A stretch of 64,000 nt of DNA from Scolanthus callimorphus (lineage: Eukaryota; Cnidaria; Anthozoa; Actiniaria; Edwardsiidae), in NCBI GenBank assembly GCA_033964015.1, contig CM066920.1, forward strand, positions 620,001-684,000. The letters are read 5' to 3'. Shown piece by piece: positions 46,500 to 56,778 of this stretch (position 1 is the stretch's first letter; every line of letters starts with the position of its first letter). The translations under genes were made by a program, and so were the position numbers. Below the pieces are notes generated by a model, which worked only from the letters and a program-made list of their open reading frames with translations, did no database searches and had not been told where the DNA came from.

Positions 46500-49400
46500 T
46501 TTAATTCACATTTCGCTTTTTTTTGTTATGACACTGACACTATCTAAAACTACCCAAGGAAACTACTCAAGGCACACAAAAAACAGGGCCGAAAAAGCAT
46601 TAAAAGCAGGCCCCTCGCCCCACAACCACTTGAATAAATAGGACTCCATGCTGTCTAATTAAGAAAGAATTGGATGAGAAAATTCAGAAGAACACCAAAA
46701 TTGTACAAGGCTGAATGTAGACTGTAAATCATAGAAAATGTTAATACATCTTGGAGATTTGATGCTTTAACCTGGAGACTGGGAGATTTGATTAAAAAAA
46801 ACCTGGACACTCCTGAGAAAACCAAAAGAGTATATGACACTCAAATATGACACTCAACGATGAAATCATCTTGAAAAACACACAAAACCACCAGCTAGAC
46901 AGGCTAAAATTGGGGTAACAAACCTTGAGCTTCCAGTCAAAATCTCTGAGATGTGAGCTTGTGATTCCTGTTGTATTGCAGATAAGAACTGATCTGATCT
47001 CATCCTTTTGAGGCCAGAAACAGTCAATGATGATTTGCTTGGTATCAGGAGGAACAGAATATTGGTCCAACTCTTGGGATATCTGCAATTAATAATGACA
47101 GCAAAGCAGCACACACATGAATGCGTAATACATGTGTAAGCCCTTCGATAAGTTATGTCAATTTTTCATTTTCAATTCTAAATGAAAAAAAAAATGAAAT
47201 GAAAACAAAAACGTTAGCACTTGTATTCTGCAAATCCATATTGTAATGATCAAATGGGGTTTACAGATGTGACATTTTGATTGACTGTGAAAAATTTATG
47301 CTATTTTGATCGGGCGATCAGTCACTTCGCATGACAATAATAATAATAACAATGGTTTATTAGCATTCCAACAAAAGAGGCTCTTCTATGCTAATGATCT
47401 ATACTAAATGAACTATAGTCACTATACTACTTAAGCTAGACTGATAATGATACAAATACAAACTACTAATAAAACTACTGATAAGTGACAACATGTAAAA
47501 AATAAAATATAGGAGGACACCCTATTTTACAAATGGGTGGCGGTTCACTGTAAGACTAAACTAATCTCATTTTAGCTCATTTTAATGATAAGGCATCATG
47601 TGATTGGCTGAATGTTCACAAGAGGGCAAGCTTTTGTGCCGTGCTGTGATTGAACCATGTTGTCATACATACATACATACATACATAAAATTTATTTAGA
47701 CACGGATTTACATCAGTCATGTAAAAACAAACTGGTTTCCATGGAAACCGTGTATAAATATATGTACAATCATCAATTGTTATAATTAATTGTTAAGCCA
47801 GACACGATTGTCTTTTTAGTTAGTTTTTAGTAATGACTTAAAAGAGGCCAGACTCTTCGCATGGCGTAATTCTGGACTCAAACCATTCCAAAGAACTGCA
47901 CCACGATAGCGCAGACTTCTTTTTAGATAGTTCGTCCTTGGTGCCGGAAGCGCTAATTTGTTATTCGAGTCTCTGACACATCTTTGGACAATGTCAGAGC
48001 GATGAACGAATTGCTCTTTGAGATACTCTGGCTGTAGTCCATTTAAAATCTTATACATGAAAATACACCTCGTCTCGGTCTGTCTGTACATGATTTTCTC
48101 CCATCCTAATTTACTCACATTTGCATGTGACAATTTGAGAAACAAAAGTGACAGTCACAATTTAATACAACCTTGGAAGGATTACATGACAACCCATCAG
48201 AACTCATTCAAAATACAGGACAATTTGCAGGCCCATGCCTGCAGGATCATAGACTGTGTATGGCACTGCTCAGGCCTTCTGATAATTGCTGCTGTCACAG
48301 GACCGCAAATTTGACATCGATTAGGAAATTACTGCAAAAGGCAGAACAAATTGCAAAATTTGCCAAAACATTCTGAGAATGGAACCTATTTAGTCAATTA
48401 TGCCATTTTTCTTGTCATAATTGAACTGATTTTTCTTGAGATCTAAACCAATTTTCCCCATTTTCATGCTGCCACGAGCGAGTTAATATCTCAAAGTTCC
48501 AGGTGATCCAATAACAATGTTGCAGAGAACTGGGCACTACCCTAGTGCAAGGCCGTAGCTAGAAATTTTTGACTTTTGACTGGGGGGGGGGGGGGGGGGA
48601 GCAGGCCTTGGTCATTCTTTGTTTTTGCTGGGGGGAAACAGGTTTTTCCCCACATGTTGACACTAAAAATTGTACTTTGCTGGGGGGGGGCAACTGCCCC
48701 CTCTGACCCTATGCTAGCTACGGCCCTGCAGTGAAGATGCTGATGGCTTGCATCCTCATTCCAGATGGCGACCACACTCACCAAGCTATTTCTCTGGCAA
48801 AATCATGGAGCCTATCGACAAGCACTTACAAACAGTGAAACACTTTGAATGCATGAATGAATATAAAAAAAAATGGTCATTTTATGGCAAATATGTCTCT
48901 TGGAATTCCTGCGAATTTCCTATGAAATCCACCATTTTCCCAGCGAAATTTCCCTGCTAGCAGAGGCCTCTTTCCTCTGCATTTCACTGGCTGAGGGTCA
49001 TGATGAAAAGAGACCTCTGCCCTGGGTTGAAACTCGCTTTGTTTTGCTACCACCCACAACCTTTGACGGTTTGCTAACCATTTCTTGAGCCCACTATATG
49101 CGCACGCATATCTGCAGATGTTTTCCGCCAGGGGCTCAAATAATATCAGCGGAAAAAGTCTGCAGATATGCGTGCATATATAGTGGGCTCAAGAAACGGT
49201 CAGCAAACCGTCCAAGGTTGTGGGCGGCAGCAAAAACAAAGCCACTTTCAACCCAGAGCAGAGGTATCTTTTCCTCTCGACCCTCAGCCAGTGAAATGCA
49301 GAGAAAAGAGGTCTCTGCTAGTAGGGAAACTGTGAAATAGACCCTTATCACGTTAATATGGATTAATACTATCTTATAGTTATCAGGAAACGAAGTCCAT

Positions 49401-51284
49401 AAATTAAATCAGCACATCCGTATTAGAAAAGCTGCAAAGTTTGGGAAGAATTACTTGAAAACTGGCTGAGATATGAATTTTCAAAGGTTAGCTTTCTGGC
49501 CTATTTTTTTTACAAAGAAATGTATGGGCAGAAACATCAAAACAAGGCTCATAGTGCATCGATGCGCTACCACCATACATTTTATTGTAAAAATCATCAA
49601 TTTATAAAAATCATATGTCGGTCAGTATTCAACCAATCTTCACCAAACTTTGCATTTTTGCTAATACGGATGTGCTGAATTGAATACTGGACATTGTTTC
49701 CCAATAACTATAAGATATCATTAAGCCATATTAGCGTGATAAGGGTCTATTTGCATTGAAAATAATCCTGGGAATTTATTTTTTATTTCCCTGCAAATTA
49801 TCAGAAGCTCTGACAGGTTGATCAGTTATTTTGTTTGATATGAATGGCTGAATGTTGAAAAGAAAAGAGAGGTTCAGTGATGGTACCATGTGATTTAAAG
49901 CAGTGAATAAAGTTTGTATCAGTGAAGTGATATGATATCAATTGGTCTATAGTTTGGAACTATTTTATCTCATTCAGAGTTTATAATAAACAAATTTTGA
50001 CATGGCAAGAGCTTGATATCATATTTATTCATACCGTTTTGTAACGTGAACAAGCCTGATCAAGTCTTTGTATGACACAAAAATTTAAAAAAAATGAATA
50101 AAAATATTATCAAGCTCTTGCCATGTAATAATCTCTATGAATGCAATTATTTGCCTGAAGACATAGAGATTATTACATGGTAAGAACTTGATATTGTTTT
50201 TATTCTCAAGTTTTCATGTCATAATTTGTTTATTATATACTCTGAGTCTGATAAAATAGCAAAAAAATAAAGAACAAAACGCATTTTATTCTTGCGGTGA
50301 ATCATATCGTATCATTCACTGGTGTTATCACATGGTATCTGGTCACAGTATATAATAAAAAGGCATTACTGCATTTCATTAAGCTTTTACTGTATTCCAG
50401 CAATGGTCCAGTGTTGGAATACGGCACTCCTATGGTGGGTGTTATTAAACTGATTATTATTATTATTCACCTGTTCTTTGGTGAATCCTCTGCTTGCAAA
50501 ACTCTTCAGCGTATCATGAGCTCCTTTAGATACTTGTTTCCACTCTTCTATAGTCCAGATCTTGCCATAACTAAGATATCTCAGCTCTTTTCCATCACAG
50601 ATACCATCCAAAACTTCACGAATAAACTAGAATGACAGCATTAACAAACAGGCTTACTGCTTTTTGGCAAAACGGTGTAAATATTTTCATGTTTCTGCAA
50701 TGTTTCATCCATTTATGCACTAGTCATTTGCTTCCACCGACCCCCAACCCCTGCGACATGCGGGGATTTTGCCAGGCAACAGTGGGGGAATATTAGTGGT
50801 TGTCTTGTATTCTTGCCCCGATCCCCAGGGAGTTTACTTCAAATTTGCTATGGCTCAGATAAACGGCAGGGGAAATGGCGGGGGAAACAAAACACCTGTC
50901 TTTTTCATTTCGGCAAAGACACTCTACTGGTTTTGATAGTATTAGGAAAGTTTCTTGTATCCATCTTGTGGAGGTCGGAATTTGTCCCTTGGGTGTAGGA
51001 AATGTTTCCCCGAGGTGTAGGGAATTTGCCAAGGCGTTCTCCCTGGTAGGCGGTGGAATTATTTCAAATTTGACAACATCTGTTTCATATTTCCCTGCTA
51101 TGTCGCGGGGGTTGGGGGTCGGTGGAAACAAATGACTAGTGCATTACATGAAGTCTTAGCCTGTTATAATTATAAAATACACTACATCAGAGTATTTTAC
51201 CTTTTCAACTTGTTCTTTTGGGCATTTTTCAAGCAATTTTATCCCACTTCTTTCGAGAAATATTCCATCTGTGCTGTCCGCCAT
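45684..51284 (-). CDS. COMMD8: COMM domain-containing protein 8
   Basis: Subunit of the Commander (CCC) complex used in endosomal recycling and in control of cullin ligases and NF-kB. Five exons: 51201-51284, 50471-50626, 46924-47082, 46243-46398 and 45684-45707, in phase with GT-AG. They total 579 bp and encode 192 residues, against 183 in human. Recognised segments are LDGICDGKELRYLSYGKIW, the COMM-domain start LRDFDWKLKLILASDKLS, and the C-terminal ELTQDELKNLIASLETANK before the terminal VVQLKS. The last exon has only seven sense codons plus TGA. It shares a 180-bp promoter with KIF9. Intron 2 is full of palindromic elements and a LINE; intron 4 holds a 20-bp minisatellite. Confidence 0.95.
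45886..46080. repeat. 20-bp minisatellite in COMMD8 intron 4
   Basis: Nearly ten copies of aatggaaatccaaggggttg with c/a variants. All three minus-strand frames stay open across it and give a proline/phenylalanine peptide repeat. Intronic and not a gene. Confidence 0.95.
46451..46500. repeat. ATCGTC microsatellite in COMMD8 intron 3
   Basis: Run of tcatcg hexamers, about seven perfect units. Confidence 0.9.
47664..48150 (-). mobile_element. 5'-truncated LINE in COMMD8 intron 2
   Basis: The minus-strand frame reads LGWEKIMYRQ, CIFMYKILNGLQPEYL and APRTNYLKRSLRYRGAVLWN, the post-RT end of a non-LTR element. Its 3' tail is a TATG microsatellite seen as catacatacatacataca at about 47664-47686. 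It closely resembles the plus-strand copy at 21238-21890. Confidence 0.85.
48549..48727. mobile_element. Hairpin element with G-rich interior
   Basis: Ends aaggccgtagctag and ctagctacggccct. Two poly-G tracts inside (about 48581-48599 and 48682-48690). Confidence 0.65.
48952..49326. mobile_element. Foldback element, ~170-bp arms
   Basis: Outer arms ccctgctagcag / ctgctagtaggg. Inner arms contain ggctgagggtc, cactatatgcgcacgcatat and their complements. Centre near 49140. Confidence 0.85.
49336..49752. mobile_element. Foldback element abutting the previous one
   Basis: Arms of about 85 bp start aatagacccttatcacg and end with the complement. They include atcttatagttat and cagcacatccgtatta and their complements. 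AT-rich centre. Confidence 0.85.
49975..50265. mobile_element. AT-rich nested palindrome
   Basis: The outer arms carry acaaattttgacatg / catgtcataatttgt. Inner arms carry caagctcttgccatg and catagagattattacatgg repeats. Probably two overlapping hairpin insertions. Confidence 0.65.
50716..51143. mobile_element. MITE in COMMD8 intron 1
   Basis: Terminal inverted repeats of about 44 bp start tgcactagtcatttg and include ccaccgacccccaacccc. The interior is made of further short inverted pieces such as ggcaggggaaa. Confidence 0.8.
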
Positions 51285-51464
51285 TTTGTTTCTTCCTGTT
51301 GCCCGCGCATAGAAAGAACAGCGGTATTCCAAAGTAATACATGCCCAGTCATTCTTGACGACAATAATGTCGTTCCTAGCAACCGTGCTGAACACTCGAT
51401 CAGAACATGCTGATAACTACAAGAAGTGAATCAAAGTCAACCAAAACATAACACGGAACTCAAA
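51285..51464. promoter_or_regulatory. Bidirectional COMMD8/KIF9 promoter with X-box-like site
   Basis: Only 180 bp separate the divergent start codons. An ETS-like cttcctg lies at 51292-51298. At 51372-51383 gttcctagcaac fits an RFX X-box half-site pair, the element that drives ciliary genes. No TATA box. The X-box role is inferred from the motif and from KIF9 being a ciliary kinesin. Confidence 0.6.
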
Positions 51465-54400
51465 ATGAACGGTTCGGGGAAAGTAGATGTCTTCGTCCGC
51501 ATACGGCCGACTGCGAGATTCGCCCAACAAATGATTGAGCTTCTTCCTGATGGAAGATCCATCAACATTCACTGCAACAAGGATGCGCGCCGCGGCTACA
51601 TCAACAATCAAGTTCTCGACTGGAACTTCCAGCTAAATAAAGTGCTGCACAACGCGAGTCAGGAAGACGTTTATGAGGAATGCGCTAAAACGATTGTCAC
51701 AAGCAGTTTAGACGGATACAATGGAAGTATAATGGCGTATGGGCAAACAGGAGCAGGAAAGACATTTACCATGACTGGTTCCACAGAGAAATTCGAGCAC
51801 CGTGGTATAATACCGCGCGCTATTCAGCAACTGTTCAGAGAGATCTCGGAACGCCCCGAAAGTGCTGTGAACGTCCGTATATCGTACTTAGAGATTTATA
51901 ACGAGAGTATGTATGATTTATTAGGCACGTTGCCAGGAATCATTCCCAGCGATCCGTCTACAATGGTGGTTACCGAAGCTTCTGACGGGCTGACGCGTGT
52001 GAAGGGGCTCAGTATTCACACCGCTAGAAACGAAGAAGAAGCTTTGAATTTGTTATTTGAGGTGAGAATATTTTTCAAATTGAAAATAATTACTATATAT
52101 TGGACACTGGTGGACTTGTTAATTTTTATTGGCTTTTTATCCATAGCGGGCGCGCGTATCTCGTCGTCGGGTGCTTTGTCAGTTTATATTTTGTGGTAGT
52201 GACCTCTACTCTTCCCTAGCGGTTTTGTTGACTGTTTGATGAGACGCATACTTAATTAATATTTCATAATCAAAATCTTGCAAATTTATGTTTAAATATT
52301 TAATGAATGGTAACATTCTTGTAATTTTTTTTCTTACATGTAAAAAAATAAACGATACTGAAGATGCAATACTTTTTTCTGATATAAACACTAGTGGAGA
52401 GATGTTGAGGGGGCATGCAAATGCTAGATTCTGAAATTACATCTTTTTCCAACACCTGATAAAACACCACAAATCAGTTTTACACCGATTCTTAATTTAA
52501 TGGGCAAAGTTGCTTGATTGGGCACCCCAAAAAAGATAGCAGATCCCAAAATTCCCTGGCTCTTATATTTTTACCCCCTAAAAGATACCACAGGCCACAA
52601 TTTTAACCCCAAAAAGATACAACGAGCACCCCCAACCAATGTGGGAGCCTCCCCAGAACCCCCTTATAGATTTATAAATAAGCTGCTGATAACTTGAAAA
52701 CAGAAATTTGACAAATTAAATTTAAAAAAACTTTTTTAGGGATACTTGTCAGCAAAATATGAAACCTACTATTCTTGTTAATTTGAAAATAAAATCTCAC
52801 TAATATTCTTTCTAGGGCGAAACAAACAGAATAATAGCAAAACACTCGCTAAATAAATGCTCCTCAAGATCTCACTGCATCTTCACAATCTACATAGAGT
52901 CACACTCGCGAGTTGAATCCAATACAACATACACCCTGTCTAAGTTAAACCTGGTCGACTTAGCAGGGTCTGAGCGACTTGGCAAGACGGAGTCTCAAGG
53001 AAGTACCATGACAGAGGCAATGTATATAAACAAGTCCCTGACATTTCTTGAGCAGGTTGTCATTGCTCTGGGTGATGGCCGCCGAGAGCATATTCCATAC
53101 CGGCAGAGTAAGCTGACACACATTTTAAAGGATTCTATTGGAGGCAGGTCTAACATGCTGCTTATTGCTAATCTCTGGGGTGAAGCTGAGCAGATTGAGG
53201 AGACTGTAAGTATCTTGTAAACATGTTATTCATTAACTCATCATTTTTAATCGTGGACACACGAAGGGAACACAAGTTATTGTGATGGGTCAAATGTCAC
53301 TCGCTCATAACTCCAGAGTTAGCTTGATGACGTCATCAAAACTAGAAAAATTAATATCTCGAGAACAGTACATCGCTAGGTGACCAAACTTGGATAAAGT
53401 TATCTTCGTGACAAGGGGGTCCAGCACCAAAGTCACATGACATGACATCATTGATGACATCATCAAAACTAGAAAAATTAAATATTTTGAAAAGGGAACA
53501 TCGCTAGGTGACCAAACTTCGTGACAAAGGGGCCCAACACTATGGTCACGTGACATGACGTCATCGATGATGCCATCAAAAATAGAAAACATCTGAGAAC
53601 GGAGCTTCGCTAGGTGACCAAACTTGGGTAAAGTTATCTTCGAGCATGGGAGATGCAACACCAAGGTCACGTGGTATAACGTCATTGATGACTTCACAAC
53701 TAGAAAATCTGAGGAAAGGAACATCACCGACGACCAAACTTGTATAAACGGTATCCACGATTTCACTGCGGCACTCAATGCCTTTGATTTAATTTTTTTA
53801 TTGTTATTTTCTGCTTTGTGGTGTGAGTGTGGTTTTAGCATTACCCACATGTGCTCTGTCGGGTGCTAAGCTTGTGTTAAGAACTTCCAGAAGTGAGAGG
53901 AACAAAAATGAGACCAATATGTTTGCCTCACATAATTAACAACAACTCTTTCAGCTGTCAACTTTGAGGTTTGGGAGCCGAATGAAGAATGTTCCATGTG
54001 AGCCAGCCATTATGGAACACTTCGACTACATGAAGCTCTGTCAAGAGTACCAAAAGGAGATGAAGATCCTGCGCAAGGAACTGGCGATGCACGACACTCT
54101 CACAAACCGGAGCCAGATCTCGTATGAGCCCCTCTCTGAGTCTCAGATCAACGATGTTAAAGACCAAGTAAAGAGGTACTTGGCGGGAACTCTGGATGAT
54201 ATTGAGTTGGCTAACATGCGTCAGATCAAAGAAACCTTCGCGCAGTTCAGGAAGATTGTGAATTCTATGGAGGCGGAAGTGGAAGAAAAGCTGAAGCAGA
54301 ATTTTGTGCTACAGGAGCGCACAGGAGAATCAGCAGGTATAACTTAGATGAATGCCGATATTTGTGTTATTTGATCTGCATGAATCAAAAGAAAGCGATT

Positions 54401-56245
54401 TTTTCGCGCACTTTATGATGACGTCTATCGCGGACCATTGATACTCTTTTCCTCGCAGGCAGCGCCGTGTTGCTTGAAGTAAAGAATATGTTGTTCATTA
54501 TCTTATTCAGCGGCAGGAGGCAAGCCAGGTACGGCGCATGCAGGTGACACAGGTCAAGTCGGGGACGTCGATGGCAAAGGCTTTGGAGTGGGAGTAGCAG
54601 GCTCAGGCGTCAGACCCAACGTTTCCGCCCTTGTGGGATCCAAACGGGCCAAGAGTCGTAAGGGTCGTGACAGGGAGAGCACAGGGAAGAAGACCCCTAC
54701 TGCAGGGGAGGAGGGACAAGCTGATCGCGACAAAGCCAGCTCCCCTGCCTCAGAGGGGTCGGGACAACGCCCCACTACCCCTCCTCTGAAAGCGGAAGCG
54801 TTTGAAGAGTTTAAGAAAGAACGAGGAAGTGAGATCAACCGGATTCTGAGCGAGAATAAACGTAAGTGTAAAAAGCATGGAGAATTCTTTCTTTCGCGGG
54901 GACAAAAACTCAGTGGCTGAGATTACGTATTTCGTCTGAGCTATATTACACGTTTTTCTTTTTAATTAATTTCTCGTTAATTGAACGAACGACAAGGAAA
55001 ACTCTTCTCATTTTTTTTCGTTTTTTTATATTAACTTTTCCAGCATTCTCGAACCCAGAGCTCCTCGGCTCGTTTCCTCGCGAGGCCTCTGGTGACAGCC
55101 ACTGACGCATGCGCGAGATTTAATACAGAGAAGTTGAGAGAAAGACATTTCAGCGCATGCACCAACGTTCAAAACCAGCCACTCAGCGAATGCCCTCAAA
55201 TGGTGCGAAGTAACGAGCCGGGGAGCTCTGGGTACGAGAATGCTTTTCCAGTGACAAATTGCCTAGGCAGGCGCATGCGCACTACGTTTCAATTTCGTTT
55301 GTCATTCTTGTTCCCAAAGCCCGTGCTTCTAAGAGCCTAGAAGGAGCGTGTTGGGGCTATAAACTGATGGGGTTTAAAAAAAGCAAATTTACAATCCTTA
55401 TTTTAAAAAAAACAGATTAGGTAAGAAAAAACAGAACTCACAGGAATGACTATGAATTTGAAGCCGATTTGGAGTGTAAGTTAACACTTGTAAGGCATGT
55501 CAGGGTTGGAGAAAGTCTACGATTAAGACTTCTGAGTGATGTTTTTCAGTTTCGATTCCATCTTGCCTTGACTTTTACCCGTGATATGCATCAGGAATGC
55601 CATGGAGTTTCATGTGAAACTCTTTCTGTTTCAGAAATTCTTCGTGAAAAGAGGCGCACAGCAAAGGAGCTTTCCAGTTCTGTAAACGACTTGAAGAAGA
55701 AGATCGACGAGACTGCGTTGTTGTTGACGGAAGCACAAGATAAAAGATTAGAACAAGGAGATTTTGTAGCCAGCAACGGGCAGCACTTCATAGACCAGGA
55801 GGAATATGGACATTTGAAGGCACTTAAAGAACTCAAGGCGAAGTACCGTCTGAACTACGAAGAACTCAAATACACTAAGTCTGACATAGTTTACTGCGAG
55901 AAACTAGTTGATCAGTGCCGACAACGGCTGTTAACAGAATTCGACTCGTGGTACACAGAAGCGTTCCTGGGCCCTGACGACCAGATCGATAGCTCGGTCC
56001 CAGGCGTCCGCAAAGTGTCACGTGAAGGTCACGTGCCCGAGGACGAGCAGGAGAAGTTTGACAGGCTCCAGATGGAGCTATTGATGGAACATCCCGACTC
56101 CGTGCCTTACTACAACGCTAAGATGCAAACGGAGCGGCGCCTGCATCTCACGGCCAGCGGTCGACAACAACAGCGCAGGCTCAGACCAGGAACTGTCGTT
56201 GCCACGGTTAGAAATAAGCCGCCTTCTACTCTTATCATGTCTTGA
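51465..56245 (+). CDS. KIF9: Kinesin-9 family motor protein
   Basis: Plus-end microtubule motor of the kinesin-9 family, tied to motile cilia and the central apparatus. Five exons: 51465-52061, 52816-53205, 53955-54336, 54511-54861 and 55635-56245, GT-AG and in phase. They total 2331 bp and encode 776 residues, against 790 in human. The motor domain spans ~1-335: P-loop GQTGAGKT (93-100), switch I NKCSSRSH (212-219), switch II DLAGSE (247-252). The neck region includes LAMHDTLTNR. A proline/serine-rich linker follows, then coiled coil and the family tail CEKLVDQCRQRLLTEFDSWY. The in-frame ATG at 51426 is rejected because family members begin close to the motor core. It is tail to tail with the pseudokinase gene. 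Confidence 0.97.
53290..53760. repeat. CRE-box repeat array in KIF9 intron 2
   Basis: Three to four degenerate units of roughly 100-130 bp with ctagaaaaattaatatct, catcgctaggtgaccaaact and tgacatgacgtcatcgatga. Same family as the array at 8090-8735. Minus-strand frames across it are artefacts. Confidence 0.7.
55044..55242. mobile_element. MITE of the 'cattctcg' family in KIF9 intron 4
   Basis: 199 bp, ends cattctcgaacccagagctc and gagctctgggtacgagaatg. Exact 9-bp duplication cttttccag at 55035-55043 and 55243-55251. Best-preserved copy in the window. Confidence 0.92.
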
Positions 56246-56778
56246 TGATGTATCAAGTTTTGATAAATTACTATATTTTTCTAAACCTAAATTGTGTTCA
56301 ACACGCCATAGTTTTGAAAATCTTTTGATATAGTTTGAAGAAGCAAACAAGTGCAATTCTGGTGTTTTTATGATAATATTAATATTACAAACCTACTGAA
56401 TGTTCAGCATTATACTTATGAATAAATGCACAAAAAGGTAATAAGTCATTATTCTATATAATCTGTATGTGTCGGTTTACACAGAAACCTTACGTCACCC
56501 ACGCAATTAAGCGCATATGCGCAAATGAATGAAGATTAAATTTAAGAAGCAATTTCAGGTCGGTAACATGGCTTGACCGCCATAAGTCAGCGGAATGAGG
56601 TGTTTAGAAATCGAAGCCCAGAGGCGCGAGGGAAAAATGATAACAATAGGCCTATATTCATGGATTCATACGATTAAAAAAATCGCATGAAAATGACGAG
56701 ATGGGCCATGGAAATAGCATAATAAACTTGAAAAGAAACCTAATGCCTTTTTATTGTTGAATATTCTTATAATGTTAT

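Noticed and set aside
51426..51464. Upstream in-frame ATG for KIF9 adding 13 residues
   Set aside because: Kinesin-9 proteins begin a few residues before the VxxFVRI/V strand, which favours the ATG at 51465; the longer form cannot be ruled out by sequence alone.
53305..53850. 181-residue minus-strand frame in KIF9 intron 2
   Set aside because: It overlaps the CRE-box repeat array, has repeated internal segments and no recognisable domain.
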